DNA of 64,000 nucleotides from Deltaproteobacteria bacterium (lineage in GTDB: Bacteria; Desulfobacterota; Desulfuromonadia; Desulfuromonadales; Geopsychrobacteraceae): NCBI GenBank assembly GCA_024279255.1, contig JAJRRT010000107.1, forward strand, positions 179,281 through 243,280, in the 5' to 3' direction. Both the position numbers and the translations under genes were made by a program. The notes under the pieces are model-generated. The model saw only the letters and a list, made by a program, of their open reading frames with translations. It was not told the origin of the DNA and made no database searches. Positions 24,177 through 32,532 of the stretch are shown piece after piece (position 1 is the first letter of the stretch; the number at the start of each line of letters is the position of its first letter).

Positions 24177-24952
24177 CGCTGGCACCCCTGGAGCGGAAAA
24201 GCAACAGAGCCGTGGCAGACCCCGCAATACTTGTTGTCAAAGATTTCGATCATCGTGTACCTGGTTGAACCCTTCTTAACCCCGACAAAAATGTCGGGAT
24301 GACAGGTTTCACAACCGTTCCAATCGGTATGTTTACGATGTGAAAAAATGATATCCGGCATCCCCTCTACCTTTGCATCTAAAGCAAAATCCTTCTGGAT
24401 CGGCATCGGTGAACTTTTCACAGAAATCCCCTCAAGGTAATCGATCGGCTTGATCAGACCATCGGTTTCAGCCTGTTCCCAGTTGACCTTATTACCAAAA
24501 CGCTCAGAAGGCAGATTTTTTGTAAAGGCATAAAAATCCGATTTTCGTTGCGGATCTTTTGCAGGCAGGTGACAACGTTGACAGCGTACAGCTTCCGTCT
24601 GTTTTTTAGCGGGATCACAGGCCGCAAAGATTGCTCGATCCTGGTAACGGGATTTACCGTTGTGACAACTACCACAATAAAAGCCCTGCATATTATCCGC
24701 AGCGCTTATTTCGGTAGCGTTGGACTTCATCTCAAAAGCGATATCAACGTGGCAGAGACGACAGGTGTACTTGCTGCGGTGGGTCCAGTGGTCAAAGGTT
24801 ACAGGAGAGAGCCCCGAACTGGTCGAGAAATTATTGATGACAACCTGGCCGTAATCGTAGGCGCGCAGTCTCTTTTTCTTGATACCCCCTGCGGCAAAAA
24901 GCAGTGAATTTCCCAGCAACAGAAACACCAGAATAAACAGAATTCCCCTCAT
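24152..24952 (-). CDS. Six-haem c-type cytochrome, c7/c3 type (paralogue)
   Basis: Start at ATG 24952 just after GAGGAGGAGA; the track's 25018 start is upstream of that site. The 266-residue protein has a signal peptide (ILFILVFLLLGNSLLFAAG) and CRLCH, CGSCH, CQRCH, CETCH, CGVCH, CQRCH. Layout and flanks (SPVTFDHWTHRSKYTC; YCGVCHGSVAFPLQGCQRCH) match its neighbour, so the pair is a tandem duplication that has diverged. Likely periplasmic electron transfer between membrane donors and terminal acceptors. Confidence 0.93.
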   Translation of the reverse strand: MRGILFILVFLLLGNSLLFAAGGIKKKRLRAYDYGQVVINNFSTSSGLSPVTFDHWTHRSKYTCRLCHVDIAFEMKSNATEISAADNMQGFYCGSCHNGKSRYQDRAIFAACDPAKKQTEAVRCQRCHLPAKDPQRKSDFYAFTKNLPSERFGNKVNWEQAETDGLIKPIDYLEGISVKSSPMPIQKDFALDAKVEGMPDIIFSHRKHTDWNGCETCHPDIFVGVKKGSTRYTMIEIFDNKYCGVCHGSVAFPLQGCQRCHTEKVQ

Positions 24953-25055
24953 TCGTCTCCTCCTCGACCCACATTCTAATGAAAAAACCTGCCTAAAAGA
25001 ATAGACCGGTTCTCTCAAATGTCAATCCTGCATAAAAAACTAAAGAACTCCGAGT

Positions 25056-26453
25056 TCAGCCTTTAAGCAGAATCTGTGCGGCTTCGAAGAGCGTCTCTGA
25101 AAGGGTCGGGTGAGGATGGATTGTATTGCGCAGATCTTCGCTGGTGGCGGCCATCTCAAGCGCCAGCACAGCTTCGGCGATTAATTCACCAGCACCGGGA
25201 CCAACCAGTGCAATGCCGAGAAGACGGTCCGTCTCCGGGTCAACAATAATCTTGGTCATGCCATCATCACGCCCCAGTGTCAGGGTGCGACCGTTGCCAC
25301 GCCAGGGCATTTTTGCTGTTTTGACCTTGATCTTCTGCTCACGGGCGACAGTTTCGGTCAGACCGCACCAGGCGATCTCCGGATCGGTAAAGACTACAGC
25401 CGGAATTGCACGCGGATCGAACACCGCCTTCTGTCCAGCCGCGACAGCGGCGGCGACATGGGCCTCACCGTAGGCCTTGTGAGCGAGCATCGGCTCACCA
25501 GCCAGGTCACCGATGGCAAAGATGTGTGCGACCGCGGTTCGTTGCTGGCCGTCGACCTCAACAAATCCTTTATCTGAAACCTTGATGCTCGTATTTTCAA
25601 GCCCGAGTTTGTCGCTATTGGGTCGGCGGCCAATGGAGATCAGTACTTTATCGTACCGCTTGGCACGACTCTCCTCTTTGAGATTTTCAAAGCTGACCGC
25701 AACGCCATTCTTCTGTTCTTTGAGTTGTGTGACTTTGGTGTTAAGCAGAATTTCTGTGAACTTCTTGTCGAGTCGCCGCCTGAGCACCGAAACCAGATCA
25801 CGGTCGCAGCCCGGCAAAAGCCCAGATGTCATCTCAACGACTGAGACCTTCGTCCCCAGCGCGGCATAGGCCGAACCGAGCTCCAAGCCGATGTAACCAC
25901 CACCAACGACCAGCAGAGTTTTCGGGACATCAGCCAGATCAAGGGCACCGGTCGAGTCGATAATTCGAGCGCTGTCCGCTGCAATCCCCGGCAACATGAT
26001 CGGCCGCGAACCGGTCGCCAGAATCGCCTGCTCGAAAACTAACTCCCCTTCTTTTCCGTCAACAGTCTTGACCACCAACGTCCGGTTATCTTTGAAGCAC
26101 GCGATGCCGCGCAGATAAGTCAGCTTCAACTTGTCGATCTTGCCGCCCAGGCCAGTCGTCAAGGACTCTATGATGGTATTTTTCCAATCCCGGATTCTGT
26201 CGATATCAAGCTTCGGTTTAGCAAAGGTCACACCGATGGCTGCCGACTCTTCGGCTTCAGTGACCAGCTTGGCGACGTGCAGGAGCGCTTTCGAGGGGAT
26301 GCAACCGCGATAAAGGCAGACCCCGCCGGGACGGGCTTCAGGATCGATCAGAGTGACCTCAAGCCCAAGCTCGGCCGCACGAAAAGCGGCGCTGTAACCG
26401 CCGGGTCCGGCACCGATGACAACCAATTGGGTTTTTGTTGGGATTTCGGACAT
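25056..26453 (-). CDS. lpd: Dihydrolipoyl dehydrogenase (E3)
   Basis: The 465-residue flavoprotein reoxidises dihydrolipoamide with NAD+. FAD-binding VVIGAGPGGYSAA, redox disulfide GGVCLYRGCIPSKALLH, NAD-binding VVGGGYIGLELGS, and the C-terminal active-site HPHPTLSETLFEAA with the catalytic His-Glu pair are all present. The track opens at a TTG; ATG 26453 after GGAAGG is the likelier start. It is the last gene of the aceE-aceF-lpd cluster, 107 nt after aceF. Confidence 0.95.
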   Translation of the reverse strand: MSEIPTKTQLVVIGAGPGGYSAAFRAAELGLEVTLIDPEARPGGVCLYRGCIPSKALLHVAKLVTEAEESAAIGVTFAKPKLDIDRIRDWKNTIIESLTTGLGGKIDKLKLTYLRGIACFKDNRTLVVKTVDGKEGELVFEQAILATGSRPIMLPGIAADSARIIDSTGALDLADVPKTLLVVGGGYIGLELGSAYAALGTKVSVVEMTSGLLPGCDRDLVSVLRRRLDKKFTEILLNTKVTQLKEQKNGVAVSFENLKEESRAKRYDKVLISIGRRPNSDKLGLENTSIKVSDKGFVEVDGQQRTAVAHIFAIGDLAGEPMLAHKAYGEAHVAAAVAAGQKAVFDPRAIPAVVFTDPEIAWCGLTETVAREQKIKVKTAKMPWRGNGRTLTLGRDDGMTKIIVDPETDRLLGIALVGPGAGELIAEAVLALEMAATSEDLRNTIHPHPTLSETLFEAAQILLKG

Positions 26454-26560
26454 ATACAACCTTCCAGCTACGAATCAAATGAATCAAGGATGCGGGGTTG
26501 CGCCCCAGGCGGCGTCACTCGGGGAAGTTTTGCCTCACTTCAAACCTCTCACCTCAGAAT

Positions 26561-27916
26561 TCACATCACCAGATGCAATGGATTCTCGAGCGCCTGGCAG
26601 ATCCAACGTAAAAACCTTGCACCTGCGGCGCCGTCGATCACCCGGTGGTCATAGGTCAGGCAGAGCGGCATCATCAACTGCGGTTCGAACTCTGCTCCGT
26701 TCCAGACCGGTTGTACCTCTGCTTCAGAGACTCCGAGTATCGCCACTTGTGGGGCATAGACGATTGGAGTAAAAGCGCTCCCACCGATACCGCCAAGATT
26801 ACTGATGGTAAAGGTACCGCCTTCCATTTCTGCGGGGTTAATTCGCCGCTCACGGGTACGTGCCGCAAGGTCGTTGAGTTCGACAGCGATCCTTTCTACC
26901 CCTTTATGATCAGGCCCCTGAATGACCGGTACCAGCAACCCATTTGGAGTATCAACGGCGACCCCGATATTGATATAATGCTGCAACACCAGTTCACGAC
27001 TGGCTAGATCAAGCGCGCTGTTGAAGTGTGGAAAAGCACTCAGTGCCGCAGCACAGACCTTGACCATAAAGGCGGTCATAGTCAGTTTTGTTTCCGTCGC
27101 AGCCTTGAGATTGAACGTCTTACGAAACTCCTCAATCTTGCCGATTTTTGCCTTGTCATACTGAGTGACCATCGGAATGGTCGACCAGGCATAGCCCATG
27201 GCATCCGCCGTCAGTTCACGCACCCGCGAAAGAGGTTCGCGACTGACCTCACCAAAACGTCCGAAGTCTGGTAAAGGCCGCTGAGCGTGCAAACCGGGAA
27301 ACTCTGATGTCTGGATACCACCGCCGGTCACTCGCTGCATGGTGTCATGCACAAAGCTGCGCACATCCTCAGCACTGATACGACCGGCAGGGCCTGTCCC
27401 CTGAACCTGATAGATGTCGACCCCGAGCTCTCGGGCCAGTCGTCGCACCGAAGGGGCCGCTGGCGCGACCCGATCATCTCTTCGTACGCTGGTCAGATCA
27501 AGGGGCTCTGCAACCGCGTCTTGCACCACTTCCAGTGGCTCCGGCGCTGGAGCCGGTGTCGCAGCCAAATCCTCTGTGCTAACAGTCGCTTCGTCCGCGG
27601 TTTGATCTTCAGCTTTCGCTTGTACCTTTTTGCCCCTGCCATCTTCACCCCCTGAATCGATACTACTTTCAGTTCCGACCGAGTCTTCAAGACTTACGAT
27701 CAGTGCGCCGATCTCGACCTTATCCCCTTCGGCCACCAGGATCTCACTGATGGTTCCAGCGATCGGAGTCGGTATCGCCACCACTGCCTTGTCGGTTTCC
27801 AACTCCAGCAGAGTCTGATCGGTTTCGACTCTGTCACCAACGGCAACCACCAGTGCCACCACCGTCCCGGCAGTCACCCCTTCGGCGACCTCAGGTATCC
27901 TGATTTCCTGTTTCAT
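26561..27916 (-). CDS. aceF: Pyruvate dehydrogenase E2, dihydrolipoamide acetyltransferase
   Basis: The 451-residue protein has a single lipoyl domain (LELETDKAVVAIPTP, lysine about 44), an acidic and Ala/Pro-rich linker, a peripheral subunit-binding domain (APSVRRLARELGVDIYQVQGTGPAGRISAEDV) and a CAT domain with the active-site DHRVIDGA. It carries acetyl groups from E1 to CoA. E. coli has three lipoyl domains; this version has one. It lies 81 nt after aceE and ahead of lpd. Confidence 0.95.
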   Translation of the reverse strand: MKQEIRIPEVAEGVTAGTVVALVVAVGDRVETDQTLLELETDKAVVAIPTPIAGTISEILVAEGDKVEIGALIVSLEDSVGTESSIDSGGEDGRGKKVQAKAEDQTADEATVSTEDLAATPAPAPEPLEVVQDAVAEPLDLTSVRRDDRVAPAAPSVRRLARELGVDIYQVQGTGPAGRISAEDVRSFVHDTMQRVTGGGIQTSEFPGLHAQRPLPDFGRFGEVSREPLSRVRELTADAMGYAWSTIPMVTQYDKAKIGKIEEFRKTFNLKAATETKLTMTAFMVKVCAAALSAFPHFNSALDLASRELVLQHYINIGVAVDTPNGLLVPVIQGPDHKGVERIAVELNDLAARTRERRINPAEMEGGTFTISNLGGIGGSAFTPIVYAPQVAILGVSEAEVQPVWNGAEFEPQLMMPLCLTYDHRVIDGAAGARFLRWICQALENPLHLVM

Positions 27917-27997
27917 AACGTCCCTTTATGCCTTTTTGAACTTAAGAGGCTGTAAAAAAGAGTCTTTTCGCAATTCCTATTTCTCATCTCGCGCCTC

Positions 27998-30685
27998 TTA
28001 GTCCACATGCGGATTTAACTTCTCGGTATCAATCTCCAGTGTCTTCAGAGCTTTGCCCAGCACCGTCTTCGGCAGGCTGCCAGCCTCAACCTGCTGGTGC
28101 AGAGCAGCGAGCACGATATAGCGTGCATCGATCTCGAAGAAATCCCGCAGATGCTCTCGATCATCGCTGCGACCGAAACCATCCGTTCCCAAACAGTGCA
28201 AAGGCCCCGGGAACCACTGAGCAACGCTGGCGGGTAACACTTTCATATAATCGCTGGCCGCGACGAAGCTCCCCTGCTCTTTTTCGAGCAGACTCTTAAT
28301 ATATGGAACCTTCGCTTTCTGGCCCGGATGCAACATATTCCAGCGTTCACAGTCTACGGCATCAGTGTAGAGTTCCTTATAGCTGGTAACGCTCCAGACA
28401 TCGGCGGCGACAGCATAATCATCTTCAAGCATCTGCTGCGCCTTAAGCGCCTCGTTCAGAATCGCGCCACTTCCAAGCAGATGAGCTTTTCCTTTGGCTC
28501 CCTTGAGGGTCGACTTGCGGAAACGATACATCCCTTTAAGAATACCATTGCGAATATGGGCACCCTTCGGCATCGCTGGCATCAGATAGGTCTCATTCAT
28601 AACCGTCAGGTAGTAAATCAAATCTTCCTGATGGCAGTACATCCGCGTCAGGCCTTCGTGAATGATGATCGCCAACTCGTAAGCGAAGGCGGGGTCGTAA
28701 GCTTTAACCCGCGTCGGAGTCAGAGCCAGCACATGGCTATGCCCGTCCTGATGTTGCAGCCCCTCACCTGCCAGGGTCGTCCGCCCGGCTGTCGCCCCGA
28801 CCAGAAATCCGCGCGCACGACTGTCACACGCCTGCCAGATCTGATCCCCGACCCGCTGAAAACCGAACATCGAATAGAAGGTATAAAAGGGGATCGTTTG
28901 TACGCCGTTGTTCGAATAGGCTGTCCCCGCAGCGAGGAAGCTGGCCATTGAGCCAGCTTCACTCAGACCTTCCTCAAGGATCGCGCCTTCGGTCTTCTCG
29001 TTGTAAAAGAGCAAACTCCCCTTGTCGACCGGGTCGTAAAGCTGACCGGCATGGCTATAGATTCCAGCTTGACGGAAGAGTGATTCCATCCCAAAGGTAC
29101 GTGCCTCATCGGGGACGATCGGCACAATCAGTTTGCCGAATTCGGGATCATTCAACAATTTGGTCAGCAGATGCACATAAGCCGTGGTCGTTGCCAGCGG
29201 TCGATCACCTGACCCCGCAAAATACTCGCGGATGATCTCTTCGGTGTGGCAGGCCATCGGGAAACTACCATCCTGCCGATTCGGTAGATATCCTCCCAAC
29301 TCAGCACGACGCTCCTTGAGATAAAGCATCTCCGGGCTATCCTCAGCTGGACGATAAAATGGAGTCGCGGAAATATCTTTATCACTGATCGGAATATTGA
29401 AACGGGTGCGGAAAGCCTTAAGCTCATCTTCGTTGAGCTTTTTCTGAGCGTGAGTGATGTTCTTTCCTTCTCCGGCCTCACCCAGGCCATAACCCTTGAT
29501 GGTATGCGCGAGAATAACGGTCGGCGAACCTTTATGCTCAACGGCTGATTTATAGGCGGCAAACACCTTGTCGGGATCATGGCCTCCACGCGTCAGTCGT
29601 CCGAGTTGCTCATCGCTATAGCCCTTGATCAGTTCGATCAGCTCCGGATATTTGCCGAAGAAATGCTCGCGCACATAGGCACCATTACTGAGTGTAAAGC
29701 GCTGCATCTCACCGTCGAGCACCTCGTCCATGCGCTGTACCAATTTCCCACTGGTATCAATTTCGAGCAGGCGGTCCCAATCATCCCCCCAAATGACCTT
29801 GATGACATTCCAGCCGGCACCACGGAAAGCCGCCTCGAGCTCCTGCATGATCTTGCCGTTGCCACGGACCGGCCCGTCGAGGCGTTGCAGGTTACAGTTG
29901 ATGACAAAAATCAGGTTATCGAGTTTCTCACGCGAAGCGAGGGTAATCGCGCCCAAAGATTCCGGCTCATCCATCTCACCATCGCCGAGCATCGCCCAGA
30001 CCTTGCGGCCGCTACGCTTACGCAGACCGCGATCAACCAGATAATGGTTGAAACGCGCCTGATAAATAGCACTTAAGGAGGTCAAGCCCATGGAGACCGT
30101 TGGAAACTCCCAGAAGTTCTTCATCAGGAAAGGGTGCGGGTAGGAGGAGAGACCACCTTTTTCTGGTCGCAATTCGCGACGAAAGCCATTGAGATCATCC
30201 TCACTCAAGCGCCCTTCGAGAAAGGCGCGCGCATAGACCCCTGGTGAAGCGTGGCCCTGAAAATAAACCATATCCCCGAGGAATTCTTCCGTTCTCCCCC
30301 GCCAGAAGTGGTTAAAACCCATCTCCCACAAGGTGGCTGCCGAAGCAAAGGTCGAGATATGTCCGCCGATCCCCGCTGATTCCTGATTAGCTCGCACCAC
30401 CATTGCCATCGCGTTCCAGCGAATAATCGATTTGATCCGCCGCTCTATCTCGCGGTCGCCGGGAAAGACCGGCTGCTGATTACGTGGGATAGTATTGATG
30501 TACGGAGTGTTGGCAGTGAATGGGATGCTCACCCCCTGCTCCTGGGCACGCACCTGTAAGAGACGTAAAATTTGCTGAACCCTCTCCGCCCCAGCAGTCT
30601 GCAACACATAGTCGAGGGATTCACGCCACTCGCGGTTTTCGATCTCGTTCAAACTATTCAGGGCTGGAGGTTTCGGTTTTGACAT
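27998..30685 (-). CDS. aceE: Pyruvate dehydrogenase E1, homodimeric
   Basis: At 895 residues this is the large homodimeric E1 of the gammaproteobacterial type. It decarboxylates pyruvate on thiamine diphosphate. The TPP-binding motif is AMLGDGEMDEPESLGAI with downstream NCNLQRLDG; other landmarks are HISTFASAATLWEMGFNHFW, GRTTLAGEGLQHQDGHS and FGRSDDREHLRDFFE near the C-terminus. AAAGGAGTCA precedes the ATG. The three-gene complex makes acetyl-CoA for the TCA cycle; in strict anaerobes POR usually does this, so its presence fits a more versatile respirer. Confidence 0.96.
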   Translation of the reverse strand: MSKPKPPALNSLNEIENREWRESLDYVLQTAGAERVQQILRLLQVRAQEQGVSIPFTANTPYINTIPRNQQPVFPGDREIERRIKSIIRWNAMAMVVRANQESAGIGGHISTFASAATLWEMGFNHFWRGRTEEFLGDMVYFQGHASPGVYARAFLEGRLSEDDLNGFRRELRPEKGGLSSYPHPFLMKNFWEFPTVSMGLTSLSAIYQARFNHYLVDRGLRKRSGRKVWAMLGDGEMDEPESLGAITLASREKLDNLIFVINCNLQRLDGPVRGNGKIMQELEAAFRGAGWNVIKVIWGDDWDRLLEIDTSGKLVQRMDEVLDGEMQRFTLSNGAYVREHFFGKYPELIELIKGYSDEQLGRLTRGGHDPDKVFAAYKSAVEHKGSPTVILAHTIKGYGLGEAGEGKNITHAQKKLNEDELKAFRTRFNIPISDKDISATPFYRPAEDSPEMLYLKERRAELGGYLPNRQDGSFPMACHTEEIIREYFAGSGDRPLATTTAYVHLLTKLLNDPEFGKLIVPIVPDEARTFGMESLFRQAGIYSHAGQLYDPVDKGSLLFYNEKTEGAILEEGLSEAGSMASFLAAGTAYSNNGVQTIPFYTFYSMFGFQRVGDQIWQACDSRARGFLVGATAGRTTLAGEGLQHQDGHSHVLALTPTRVKAYDPAFAYELAIIIHEGLTRMYCHQEDLIYYLTVMNETYLMPAMPKGAHIRNGILKGMYRFRKSTLKGAKGKAHLLGSGAILNEALKAQQMLEDDYAVAADVWSVTSYKELYTDAVDCERWNMLHPGQKAKVPYIKSLLEKEQGSFVAASDYMKVLPASVAQWFPGPLHCLGTDGFGRSDDREHLRDFFEIDARYIVLAALHQQVEAGSLPKTVLGKALKTLEIDTEKLNPHVD

Positions 30686-30835
30686 AACCTGTGACTCCTT
30701 TATAAAAGCTAAAACGTGCAGGTAGCTGACAAAAATTGTTCTCTTTTATTTATAACAGGTTTATCAGGTCATACGGCAGGGGGGGGTAAAGCTGTGGGGC
30801 ACCAGGAGGCCCCCCGTACAAACAAGAATTCGCGA

Positions 30836-31735
30836 TCAAGCCCAGCGCCAGAGGGCCACAACAAACAGAATGGCAAAGGCCAGAACCAGATTGAGATAAG
30901 CAAGGAAGAAAAACTGCTTCTTTGGCCGTTCCCCGGCTTCGCTGATTGAAGCCAGAAGAGAGCCGACTTCGGGAAGACGCATGACGCGATCTTCGCCGTG
31001 AGGGGCCTGGCCAAGAGCAGCTGTCAGATCGCCACCCGCTGAATGGCGCTGCATATGCTGTCCCTTCTTCCACATCGAACTCTGGCTCGCGTCGTAGATC
31101 TTGCCTTTAAAGGCAAAGCAGGCAGGCCGATCCTCAAGACCATCGCAGAGTGCTAACTGTTCGGACGTCATATCTCCAAGCTCTATCTTTGAGTTTGATG
31201 CAACCCGGCGTCTCAAACGTGGTCCGACTACAAAGACCGCAAGCATGGCCATACTCACCATGATGGCGAACAATCCGAGCTTGACCAGCAACAGCATTCC
31301 GAAGCGGGTATCTAAAAGACTTTGCCATGAACCGAGCCGCAACCAGGTCAGGTAGAGACCAGTGGTCGCCATCACCGCCATCGAAACCAGACCGACCCGC
31401 ACCTCGCCACGTGGTAATCCCTTAGAGGCGTAGGCGGGCTTAAGGACCAGGTGAACGTAGAAGATAGTGCCGAACCAGAAAACGGCAGTGAACAGGTGCA
31501 GATACCCGATTAACAATCTCAGCAAACGAGCGAAGCCAGACGGGACAACAGGCGTTCCCGCTTCAGCCTGAGTAGCAACGAATGCCTGACCCTGAACGCT
31601 CAGCTCTCCCCCTCCCGAAGGATCAAGGTGACAATAGCCACAGTCATGCCCGCTCTGCTCGGCAAATTCTTCGGTGGCCATCACCTGTCCTGCACAGCAA
31701 AGTAACAGCACCAGAACAATGGTCAAACGCATCAT
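30836..31735 (-). CDS. Fusion of c-haem motif, CopD-like membrane domain and cytochrome b5 domain
   Basis: The 299-residue protein starts with a signal peptide (LTIVLVLLLCCAGQVMA), then a short exported head with one haem c site (GHDCGYCHLDPSGGG). Four or five membrane spans with a CopD/CopC-type pattern follow (GYLHLFTAVFWFGTIFYVHLV). A cytochrome b5-like heme/steroid-binding segment follows (CFAFKGKIYDASQSSMWKKG, then QHMQRHSAGGDLTAALG with candidate haem histidines), and a final span (YLNLVLAFAILFVVAL). This would link quinol, haem b and haem c. It is divergent from the nar operon and shares the FNR-like box, so it may feed or drain electrons in nitrate respiration. Confidence 0.82.
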   Translation of the reverse strand: MMRLTIVLVLLLCCAGQVMATEEFAEQSGHDCGYCHLDPSGGGELSVQGQAFVATQAEAGTPVVPSGFARLLRLLIGYLHLFTAVFWFGTIFYVHLVLKPAYASKGLPRGEVRVGLVSMAVMATTGLYLTWLRLGSWQSLLDTRFGMLLLVKLGLFAIMVSMAMLAVFVVGPRLRRRVASNSKIELGDMTSEQLALCDGLEDRPACFAFKGKIYDASQSSMWKKGQHMQRHSAGGDLTAALGQAPHGEDRVMRLPEVGSLLASISEAGERPKKQFFFLAYLNLVLAFAILFVVALWRWA

Positions 31736-31791
31736 AAAGTACTCCTGAAAAAACGCCTGGCAGTACCATAAGTCCTTGACTCGTTATTTTT

Positions 31792-31805
31792 TTGACTTGA
31801 GTCAA
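31792..31805. promoter_or_regulatory. Symmetric FNR/DNR/HcpR-type box between divergent units
   Basis: TTGACTTGAGTCAA is a perfect inverted repeat (TTGAC-N4-GTCAA) in the 260-bp gap between the CopD/b5 fusion and the cytochrome c-nar operon. It fits a Crp/Fnr-superfamily site and could control both directions. The gap shows no other clear signal besides AT-rich promoter-like bases. Confidence 0.65.
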
Positions 31806-31995
31806 AGATCTCAATAAAAAACCGTTCTAGTATACTTTTAAAGCAAATGAGTTGAGAATTACGCCTGAAGCTTGACTGTCCAAAAAAATCTGTTCTGCTT
31901 AGTTTAACCCCAAATCTAATAAAAAAACACGGTGACCTGCTGTGTTTATGTTTTTGCTGCACACCCTGTACCCGATGTCCTCCAAGGAGTAGCGC

Positions 31996-32532
31996 ATGAA
32001 TTCAAGAGGCTGGAGAGTGGACCCATCCCGACTCATTATAACGCTGATATTTCTGGCCCTTGCCCTGGTGAGCTCTGTTGCCATGGCAGCGACAGGTGAT
32101 GCCACTCGCGGCGAGCAACTCTATACAGGGTCACTTGCCATGACCAATGGCGGTTCGCCCTGTATCGCTTGTCATGCCCTGTCCGGGCTCAGCACGGCGG
32201 GTGCAGCAAACTACGGTCCTGACCTCTCCGGTCTCTATGCCGACTACGAAGCCGAAGGGGTGATGGCGGTACTCGAATCCCTGGCCTTTCCAAGCATGGA
32301 AGCCATCTACGCCACACGGCCTCTGACAGAGGCCGAACGCCTCAACCTGACCGCTTATTTCGCCCAAGTAGCAGAACAACAGGCCCCACCAGCATCATCG
32401 CTGGCCGGGCCGATTCTGCTCGGGATCGTCATCGTATTTGCCATTGTGGCACTCATGGGCCTGCGTCGCCTCAAGGGGGTTCGTCAGCCGTTAGTTGATC
32501 AAGTCAGGAAGCAGCGAGGTATCAAAGCATGA
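31996..32532 (+). CDS. Membrane-anchored monohaem cytochrome c, first gene of nar operon
   Basis: The 178-residue protein has an N-terminal signal-anchor ([19 protein letters not shown]), a class-I c-type domain with one haem site ([11 protein letters not shown]) and a candidate methionine ligand in [13 protein letters not shown], and a C-terminal span ([16 protein letters not shown]). It would sit on the outer face of the inner membrane. It overlaps narG by 4 bp (ATGA), so translation is coupled. In other nar operons an electron-transfer cytochrome in this place (narC in some species) passes electrons to or from NarI. Confidence 0.88.
   Translation: MNSRGWRVDPSRLIITLIFLALALVSSVAMAATGDATRGEQLYTGSLAMTNGGSPCIACHALSGLSTAGAANYGPDLSGLYADYEAEGVMAVLESLAFPSMEAIYATRPLTEAERLNLTAYFAQVAEQQAPPASSLAGPILLGIVIVFAIVALMGLRRLKGVRQPLVDQVRKQRGIKA

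Noticed and set aside
25056-26453. Lpd as a mercuric reductase (merA)
   Set aside because: The flavoprotein lies in the aceE-aceF cluster and has the Lpd C-terminal HPHPTLSE site, not the MerA vicinal Cys pair.
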